A stretch of 11,309 bases of DNA from Methylovirgula sp. (GTDB lineage Bacteria > Pseudomonadota > Alphaproteobacteria > Rhizobiales > Beijerinckiaceae): positions 1-11,309 of the forward strand of contig JANXSV010000221.1 of assembly GCA_025356505.1 (NCBI GenBank), written 5' to 3'. Each line of letters opens with the position of its first letter. The stretch's first letter is position 1. The position numbers and the translations under genes are program-made. A model generated the notes under the pieces. That model did no database searches, was not told the origin of the DNA, and worked only from the letters and a program-made list of their open reading frames with translations. Below are positions 5,916-11,309 of this stretch, piece by piece.

Positions 5916-8651
5916 TCAGGAACCGATCTCGTCTTCTTCGGTGCCGCCCATGTCCGAAATGCGATCCACCGACACAACACGCTCCGCATCTCCGGTTTTG
6001 AAGACGATAACGCCCTGGGTCGAGCGTCCCGCAATACGGATACCATCGACGGGGCAGCGAATTAGCTGGCCGCCATCAGTCACCAACATGATTTCATCAT
6101 CATGCTGCGCCGGGAAGGAAGCCACCAGCCTGCCGTTCCGGTCATTGACCGCCATCGCGACGATGCCTTTACCGCCGCGTCCGGTGACGCGATATTCATA
6201 GGCCGAGGTGCGCTTTCCGAAGCCATTTTCCGAAACGGTGAGGATGGTTTCCTCGCGCGCGGAGAGCTCGATATAACGATCGTTGGAGATGACCTGTTCG
6301 GCGTCATTTTCCAATTGCGGCTCATCGGCGGAGACTTCCTCGCCATCGGCAATTCCGGCGATTGCGCGGCTTTTCTTGAGGTAGGCCGCACGCTCGTCGC
6401 CGGTCGCTTCCGAGTGGCGCAGAATCGCCAGCGAGATCACGCCGTCTTTTTCAGCGAGGTTAATTCCGCGCACGCCCATCGAATCGCGGCCCTTGAAAAC
6501 CCGCACTTCGTTGACCTCAAAGCGGATACACTGGCCTTGCGCGGTTGTAAGCAGCACATCATCGGCCTCGGTGCAGAGCTGCACATCGACAATGCCCTCG
6601 CCCTCATCCAGCTTCATGGCGATTTTACCGGCGCGATTGACGGCAGAAAAATCTGACAACTTGTTCCGGCGCACCGTGCCGCGCGTGGTCGCAAACATAA
6701 CATCAAGCTCGGCCCAACCGGCTTCATCTTCAGGTAGCGGCATGACGGTGGTGATGCGTTCGCCCTGCTCAAGCGGGAGAATGTTGACCAGCGCTTTGCC
6801 GCGCGCTTGCGGGGCAGCAACGGGTAGACGCCAGACTTTTTCTTTGTAGACCATGCCCATCGAGGTGAAAAACAGCAAAGGCTGGTGCGTTGTCGCGACA
6901 AACAACCGTGCTACGAAATCCTCTTCACGGGTTTGCATGCCGGAACGGCCCTTGCCGCCGCGGCGTTGCGCCCGATAGGTTGAGAGCGGCACGCGTTTCA
7001 CATAGCCGCCGTGGCTGACGGTCACCACCATATCCTCTTTCTGGATGAGGTCTTCGTCATCCATATCGGCGGCGTAATCGAGAATGATCGTTTTGCGCGG
7101 CGTCGCGTAACGGGTTTTCACGTCGGTCAATTCTTCGACGATGATAGCCATGACGCGGGCGCGCGAACGCAGAATATCGAGATAATCGGCGATTTCGACA
7201 GCGAGTTTGTTGAGTTCTTCGGCGATTTCCTCGCGGCCAAGCGCAGTGAGGCGGGCGAGACGCAATTCGAGAATGGCGCGGGCTTGCGTTTCCGAAAGGC
7301 GATATTGACCATCTTCCTGCAAAGCATGGCGCGGGTCGGCGATAAGCGTTATCAGCGGCGCCATGTCTTTTGCCGGCCACAGCCGCCCCATCAGGCTTTC
7401 ACGGGCGGAATTGGCATCCGGCGATGTGCGAATGAGGCGGATGATCTCGTCGATGTTTGCGACAGCTATGGCCAGACCAACCAAAACATGCGCCCTGTCG
7501 CGCGCCTTGCCCAATAAGAATTTGGTGCGGCGGGTTACGACCTCTTCACGAAAATCAATGAATGCGGTGAGCACATCCTTGAGGTTCATCACCTCCGGAC
7601 GGCCACCATTCAGCGCCACAAAGTTCACACCGAACGAACTTTGCAATGAGGTGAAGCGCCAAAGCTGGTTCAACACAACATCGGGTACAGCATCACGCTT
7701 GATTTCGATGACGATGCGCATGCCATCACGATCAGATTCGTCGCGCAGATCAGAAATGCCTTCAACGCGCTTGTCGCGCACCAATTCGGCTATCTTTTCG
7801 ATCAATGTGGTTTTGTTGATCTGATAAGGAATTTCGGAGACAATCAGCGCCTGCCGGTCCTTGCGAAGCTCCTCGACTTCGACTTTTGCCCGCATGATCA
7901 CAGAGCCGCGGCCGGTGTGGGCGGCGGATCTCAGGCCAGCACGGCCCAAAATAGCGCCCGCAGTTGGGAAATCCGGACCCGGAATATGCTCCATCAGACC
8001 TTCAATCGTAATCTCGGGGTCGGCAATCTGGGCGATGACGCCGTCAATCACTTCGCCAAGATTATGCGGAGGGATGTTGGTCGCCATGCCGACAGCAATA
8101 CCACCGGCACCGTTGACCAAAATATTCGGAAAGCGAGCCGGAAGCACACGTGGTTCCGACTCCGAGCCATCATAATTGGGCTGGAAATCGACAGTCTCCT
8201 GATCGATGTCCTCAAGCAGAGGTATCGCCGGCTTGGCAAGGCGGGACTCTGTGTAGCGCATCGCGGCAGGCGGATCACCATCGATGGAACCAAAGTTACC
8301 CTGCCCGTCGATGAGCGGCAGGCGCATGGAAAAGGTCTGCGCCATACGCACCAGCGCATCGTAAATCGATTGATCACCATGGGGATGGTATTTACCGATC
8401 ACATCGCCGACGATACGCGCGGACTTGCGATAGGCCTTATCCGGCGTATAGCCGTTTTCATACATGGAATATAAAATGCGGCGATGCACCGGCTTGAGGC
8501 CGTCACGCACATCCGGCAAGGCGCGGCTGACGATGACGCTCATGGCATAATCGAGATAGGACTTTTTCATCTCGTCTACGATGGAAACCGAGCGGATGTC
8601 AGAATTTGGTTCGCCCGCCTGGGGTGGCTTGTCTTCAGGAGTATCGGCCAA
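5916..8651 (-). CDS. gyrA: DNA gyrase subunit A
   Basis: Breakage-reunion subunit of the A2B2 gyrase that introduces negative supercoils. The 911 residues are somewhat longer than E. coli (875), partly through an acidic segment in the C-terminal domain. The N-terminal winged-helix region holds [15 protein letters not shown] (51-65), the quinolone-determining stretch [19 protein letters not shown] (87-105) and the active-site Tyr133 in AAMRYTESR. The GyrA box QRRGGKG (about 561-567) starts the DNA-wrapping beta-pinwheel, a hallmark separating GyrA from ParC. The start is TTG at 8651: an in-frame TAG lies two codons upstream, and the first ATG (Met28) would cut into the conserved N-terminus. 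AAGGA lies 11 bases before the TTG. The residue at the E. coli Ser83 position is Gln94. It is the first gene of a cluster continuing into coaD. Confidence 0.98.
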   Translation of the reverse strand: MADTPEDKPPQAGEPNSDIRSVSIVDEMKKSYLDYAMSVIVSRALPDVRDGLKPVHRRILYSMYENGYTPDKAYRKSARIVGDVIGKYHPHGDQSIYDALVRMAQTFSMRLPLIDGQGNFGSIDGDPPAAMRYTESRLAKPAIPLLEDIDQETVDFQPNYDGSESEPRVLPARFPNILVNGAGGIAVGMATNIPPHNLGEVIDGVIAQIADPEITIEGLMEHIPGPDFPTAGAILGRAGLRSAAHTGRGSVIMRAKVEVEELRKDRQALIVSEIPYQINKTTLIEKIAELVRDKRVEGISDLRDESDRDGMRIVIEIKRDAVPDVVLNQLWRFTSLQSSFGVNFVALNGGRPEVMNLKDVLTAFIDFREEVVTRRTKFLLGKARDRAHVLVGLAIAVANIDEIIRLIRTSPDANSARESLMGRLWPAKDMAPLITLIADPRHALQEDGQYRLSETQARAILELRLARLTALGREEIAEELNKLAVEIADYLDILRSRARVMAIIVEELTDVKTRYATPRKTIILDYAADMDDEDLIQKEDMVVTVSHGGYVKRVPLSTYRAQRRGGKGRSGMQTREEDFVARLFVATTHQPLLFFTSMGMVYKEKVWRLPVAAPQARGKALVNILPLEQGERITTVMPLPEDEAGWAELDVMFATTRGTVRRNKLSDFSAVNRAGKIAMKLDEGEGIVDVQLCTEADDVLLTTAQGQCIRFEVNEVRVFKGRDSMGVRGINLAEKDGVISLAILRHSEATGDERAAYLKKSRAIAGIADGEEVSADEPQLENDAEQVISNDRYIELSAREETILTVSENGFGKRTSAYEYRVTGRGGKGIVAMAVNDRNGRLVASFPAQHDDEIMLVTDGGQLIRCPVDGIRIAGRSTQGVIVFKTGDAERVVSVDRISDMGGTEEDEIGS

Positions 8652-8885
8652 GAGCTACAAAGTCCTTATGTCACAGTTTTAATTTGAAAAGCTGCCTCTT
8701 CATAGCCGATTCCACGCTGTGAGCCTAGAAAGAAAAAGAGCGAGTACCAGCGATTTTTTATCATTTTTAATCAGTGCTTTAGGGCGTTGATGCCCGCCGC
8801 AGGAATTGTGCGGTTTTGCTTTTCATGCGCGCTGCCCCTATGACTAACCGAAAGCGATAAAAATCGGTGCATCAAAGGGGCTGTC
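8652..8885. promoter_or_regulatory. Divergent control region between gyrA and the MarC-family gene
   Basis: 234 bases that must hold the promoters of two outward-reading genes. Two small inverted repeats lie side by side: GGGC/GCCC (8783-8786, 8793-8796) and CCGCA/TGCGG (8797-8801, 8809-8813), followed on the plus strand by TTTT. A third, CGAT/ATCG, lies at about 8856-8867. I could not pick a convincing gyrA promoter. For the plus-strand gene, TTGCTT (8816-8821) and TATGAC (8839-8844) are 17 bases apart, a modest candidate. Confidence 0.5.
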
Positions 8886-9509
8886 ATGAGCGATTTTCTA
8901 ATCTCTGCCATCGTGACGCTGCTGGTGACACTCGACCCGCCGGGGCTCGCGCCGATCTTCGTTTCGCTCACTTATGGGATGAATGCAGACGAGCGAAAGC
9001 GCGTCGCCATACGGGCCTGCATTATCGCATTTTTTATCATGACTTTTTTCGCGGTTGGCGGCGCGGCGCTGTTGCAATCACTGGGCATCAGCCTATCCGC
9101 ATTCCGCATTTCGGGCGGGGTGCTGCTCTTTGCCATTGCGTTCGAAATGATCTTCGAACTTCGTGGCAAGCGCGATACGTCCACTGCTCAAACGGCGATT
9201 ACCGAAGATCATATTCACAATGTCGCGGCGTTTCCGCTGGCTATCCCGTTGATGGCGGGGCCGGGCGCGATCACCGCTGTTATTCTGTTGGCTGGCCGCG
9301 GCAATGGGAGCCCGATCTTGATTGCTGCCCTTGCAGGCATCATCGCGCTGATCTTGCTTACCTGCCTTGTTACGTTCCTTATGGCAGAACGTGTGTCACG
9401 TTGGCTTGGCGTTACGGGGAATATTGTTTTGACACGCCTGCTTGGCGTTATTCTGGCCGCATTGGCCGTCCAATTTATCGTGGACGGCATTCACTCACTG
9501 CCAGCCTAA
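8886..9509 (+). CDS. MarC family (UPF0056) integral inner-membrane protein
   Basis: A 207-residue, strongly hydrophobic protein with about six membrane segments (roughly 4-26, 42-64, 72-90, 112-136, 143-165, 180-200). The family-typical segment FPLAIPLMAGPGAIT (116-130) and the N-terminal VTLDPPGLAPIFVSL (14-28) identify it. Its transported substrate, if any, is unknown; the E. coli namesake proved not to be needed for multiple antibiotic resistance, so the name should not be read as a function. The ATG at 8886 has AAGGGG 5-6 bases upstream. It reads away from gyrA and toward ssb, and its TAA (9507-9509) overlaps the complementary ssb stop. The same neighbourhood (ssb, MarC family, gyrA) is, as I recall, common in alphaproteobacteria. 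Confidence 0.93.
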   Translation: MSDFLISAIVTLLVTLDPPGLAPIFVSLTYGMNADERKRVAIRACIIAFFIMTFFAVGGAALLQSLGISLSAFRISGGVLLFAIAFEMIFELRGKRDTSTAQTAITEDHIHNVAAFPLAIPLMAGPGAITAVILLAGRGNGSPILIAALAGIIALILLTCLVTFLMAERVSRWLGVTGNIVLTRLLGVILAALAVQFIVDGIHSLPA

Positions 9510-10030
9510 AAAGGAATATCGTCGTCGATCATCGCCGCGGTGGACCGTCCGCCGCCCTGCGCTGGCCGCGAGGCGCTTCCACCGCCACGCTGCTCCATTG
9601 GAGACGACCGGCCGAAGCTATTGCCGCCACGTTCGGCTCCATAATCATCGCCACCTTCGATCGCGCCAGCGCCGGAGTTGCGGCTATCGAGCAGCGTGAG
9701 TTCGCCGCGGAAACGCTGCAAAACCACCTCAGTGGTGAATTTTTCAACGCCGGACTGGTCGGTCCATTTGCGGGTTTGCAAGGCGCCCTCAATATAGATA
9801 TTGGAGCCTTTTTTGACATATTGCTCGGCAATTTTGGCAAGATTTTCGTTAAAAATCACCACGTTATGCCATTCGGTTTTTTCTTTGCGCTCGCCCGTGG
9901 CCTTATCGCGCCAGGTTTCGGACGTGGCAAGGCTGAAGCTTACGACCTTGTCGCCGCTGCCCATAGCGCGGGCGACCGGATCTTTGCCCAAACGACCGAC
10001 GAGAATGACCTTATTGACGCTGCCTGACAT
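9506..10030 (-). CDS. ssb: Single-stranded DNA-binding protein (SSB)
   Basis: Coats single-stranded DNA in replication, recombination and repair. The 174 residues start with the OB fold (about 1-113). Aromatic DNA-stacking residues fall at Trp40, Trp54, Phe60 and Trp89, matching E. coli Trp40, Trp54, Phe60 and Trp88. A glycine-, arginine- and serine-rich flexible linker follows (about 114-168), then the acidic tip DDDIPF, which binds partner proteins. The ATG at 10030 has GGAG 7 bases upstream. A LexA box overlaps a promoter about 110 bases upstream, so SOS control is likely. Its TAG stop (9508-9506) overlaps the stop of the convergent MarC-family gene, so the two transcripts must overlap at their 3' ends. 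It lies downstream of mfd in the same direction and may also receive read-through from it. Confidence 0.98.
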   Translation of the reverse strand: MSGSVNKVILVGRLGKDPVARAMGSGDKVVSFSLATSETWRDKATGERKEKTEWHNVVIFNENLAKIAEQYVKKGSNIYIEGALQTRKWTDQSGVEKFTTEVVLQRFRGELTLLDSRNSGAGAIEGGDDYGAERGGNSFGRSSPMEQRGGGSASRPAQGGGRSTAAMIDDDIPF

Positions 10031-10134
10031 GGCTAAACTCCGTAATATTCAAAATCTTGACACAGACCTTACGCCTAATGCGAGCACATTGCAGCCCGCC
10101 CGACTGTTCAAATCTTATTGTCCACACGATTATT

Positions 10135-10149
10135 GTTCTATTTATGTTC
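10135..10149 (-). promoter_or_regulatory. LexA (SOS) box of ssb, alphaproteobacterial type
   Basis: GTTC (10135-10138), seven bases, GTTC (10146-10149); on the minus strand GAAC-N7-GAAC. This direct-repeat box is the established LexA site of alphaproteobacteria such as Rhodobacter and rhizobia, unlike the palindromic E. coli box. It touches the candidate -10 element of ssb, the expected place for repression. ssb is a known SOS gene in several members of the class. Confidence 0.78.
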
Positions 10150-10177
10150 TTCTATTTTGTTGCGTAGTTTGTGTCAA
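10149..10177 (-). promoter_or_regulatory. Candidate ssb promoter
   Basis: On the minus strand a perfect TTGACA (10177-10172), a 17-base spacer and TAGAAG (10154-10149). The start would be near 10142, giving an untranslated leader of about 110 bases before the ssb ATG. The -10 match is modest, but the -35 is consensus and the -10 edge coincides with the LexA box. The -35 lies only 8 bases downstream of the mfd stop. Confidence 0.5.
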
Positions 10178-10184
10178 GTGGCGC

Positions 10185-11309
10185 TCACGCCGCCTTCTTC
10201 CCGGCAATTTTTACCAAAGTTCGCAAAATCAACCGGGTGCCCTCCAGCCGCGCGTCAGCTTCATCGAAATCCCTGATAAATACGATCCGCATATCCGGCC
10301 GCACCTTGGCATTTGGCCCCTGCTCCGAAATATACCGCACCAGACCGTTAGGGTTAGCGAATGAATTTTCGCGGAAGGCGATGATGACGCCTTTTGGCCC
10401 GGCATCCACCTTCTCGATATGCGCTTTGCGGGCCAGCGCCTTGATCGAAACAAGTTTGAGCAACTGGTTGACCTCCGGCGGCAAGGGGCCGAACCGGTCA
10501 ATCATTTCCGCGCCGAAAGTCTCAATATCCTCGTCGGTGTCCATGGTGGACAAGCGCCGATAGAGCTGTAGCCGCAGGGTGAGGTCCTGCACATAGTCCT
10601 CAGGAATGGTCACCGGCGTTCCAATCGTGATGGCTGGAGACCAAGCCTCCTCCACCGGCTCGACAATGCCGGCCTTGAGCGCAGTAACTGCATCTTCCAG
10701 CATCTGCTGATAGAGTTCGAAGCCCACTTCCTTGATGTGGCCGGATTGTTCATCGCCGAGCAGATTACCCGCGCCGCGAATATCGAGATCGTGGCTGGCA
10801 AGCTGGAAGCCCGCGCCAAGCGTATCCAGAGATTGCAGGACTTTCAGGCGTTTTTCGGCCTGCGCTGTGAGGCGTTTTTCAGGCAGCGTAAACAGAGCAT
10901 AAGCGCGCGTTTTCGAGCGCCCCACCCGCCCGCGCAACTGATAGAGTTGGCCGAGGCCGAACATATCGGCGCGATGCACGATCAGCGTATTGGCGCGCGG
11001 AATATCCAGGCCGGATTCGATAATCGTGGTCGAAAGCAAAATGTCATATTGTCCCTCATAGAAGGCCGACATTTTATCTTCAAGTTCCGTGGGTGACATC
11101 TGCCCATGCGCAACGACAAATTTGGCCTCAGGAACGTTTTTACGCAGGAAGGCCGCGGCCTCATCGAGATCATCAATGCGCGGACACACATAAAAGCTCT
11201 GTCCGCCGCGATAGCGCTCACGCAACAGCGCCTCGCGCACAATCAACGGATCAAACGGCGTGACAAAACTGCGCACGGCCAATCGATCCACCGGCGGCGT
11301 GGCGATGAT
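10185..11309 (-). CDS. mfd: Transcription-repair coupling factor (Mfd), C-terminal third
   Basis: ATP-driven translocase that removes RNA polymerase stalled at DNA lesions and recruits UvrA. Only the last 374 residues lie in the window; the family has about 1,150. The frame stays open to the edge, so the start is outside and internal start codons should be ignored. Visible parts of helicase lobe 2 include TTIIESGLDIPRANTLIV (motif V) and QLRGRVGRS (motif VI). They are followed by the TRG-type region LDTLGAGFQLASHDLDIRG and the linker GNLLGDEQSGHIKEVGFELY. The end is the C-terminal regulatory domain, finishing in GKKAA. LASHDLDIRGAGNLLG is also shared with RecG, but the following Mfd-type DEQSGHIKEVGFELYQQML and the C-terminal domain favour Mfd. 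It lies upstream of ssb in the same direction, placing two DNA-repair genes together. Confidence 0.95.
   Translation of the reverse strand: MIATPPVDRLAVRSFVTPFDPLIVREALLRERYRGGQSFYVCPRIDDLDEAAAFLRKNVPEAKFVVAHGQMSPTELEDKMSAFYEGQYDILLSTTIIESGLDIPRANTLIVHRADMFGLGQLYQLRGRVGRSKTRAYALFTLPEKRLTAQAEKRLKVLQSLDTLGAGFQLASHDLDIRGAGNLLGDEQSGHIKEVGFELYQQMLEDAVTALKAGIVEPVEEAWSPAITIGTPVTIPEDYVQDLTLRLQLYRRLSTMDTDEDIETFGAEMIDRFGPLPPEVNQLLKLVSIKALARKAHIEKVDAGPKGVIIAFRENSFANPNGLVRYISEQGPNAKVRPDMRIVFIRDFDEADARLEGTRLILRTLVKIAGKKAA

Noticed and set aside
8671..8703. Ten-residue leader-peptide-like frame (MKRQLFKLKL) upstream of gyrA on the minus strand
   Set aside because: Too short to distinguish from chance, and its upstream GGA is weak; would need conservation in relatives.
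8783..8823. Plus-strand terminator formed by two small hairpins and T tracts
   Set aside because: Stems are only 4 and 5 bp and no plus-strand gene lies upstream; kept only as a note in the divergent control region.
8867..10027. 386-codon plus-strand open frame spanning the MarC-family gene and ssb
   Set aside because: It is out of frame with the MarC-family gene and antisense to ssb, both well supported; composition is that of a shadow.

Overview
The window is a compact block of bacterial housekeeping DNA, almost certainly from an alphaproteobacterium. The order gyrA-coaD-cyclophilin-cyclophilin-queA-tgt, with a MarC-family gene and ssb just upstream of gyrA, recalls Hyphomicrobiales (Rhizobiales) chromosomes. 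That placement is inferred from gene order and protein flavour only. The alpha-type LexA box (GTTC-N7-GTTC) in front of ssb and the short proline-tRNA ligase without an editing insert agree with it.

Layout, left to right. (1) 1-1277, minus: proS, cut at its C-terminus by the window edge. (2) 1278-1905: a 628-base stretch with no convincing protein gene. It holds a candidate structured small RNA on the plus strand that ends in a good intrinsic terminator. (3) 1906-8651, minus: a tight run read in the order gyrA, coaD, an exported cyclophilin, a cytoplasmic cyclophilin, queA, tgt. Spacings are 2 and 9 bases for the first two junctions, queA and tgt overlap by 4 bases (ATGA), and hairpins lie in the two gaps around the cytoplasmic cyclophilin. 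(4) 8886-9509, plus: a MarC-family membrane protein, divergent from gyrA. Its stop codon overlaps that of the convergent ssb. (5) 9506-10030, minus: ssb with an SOS-type control region. (6) 10185-11309, minus: the C-terminal third of mfd.

Functional themes: DNA topology and repair (gyrA, ssb, mfd), queuosine tRNA modification (queA, tgt), coenzyme A synthesis (coaD), protein folding (two prolyl isomerases) and tRNA charging (proS). No mobile element, CRISPR array or tRNA gene was seen.

The points most worth a second look are: a Tgt in which all four zinc ligands of the family are replaced; a CoaD carrying an in-frame triplicated 8-residue unit at the substrate-contacting helix; the unassigned structured RNA at about 1570-1767; a LexA box overlapping the ssb promoter; a long stem-loop before queA; and a glutamine at the GyrA position where E. 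coli has the quinolone-determining Ser83. No wholly new multi-gene system is visible.
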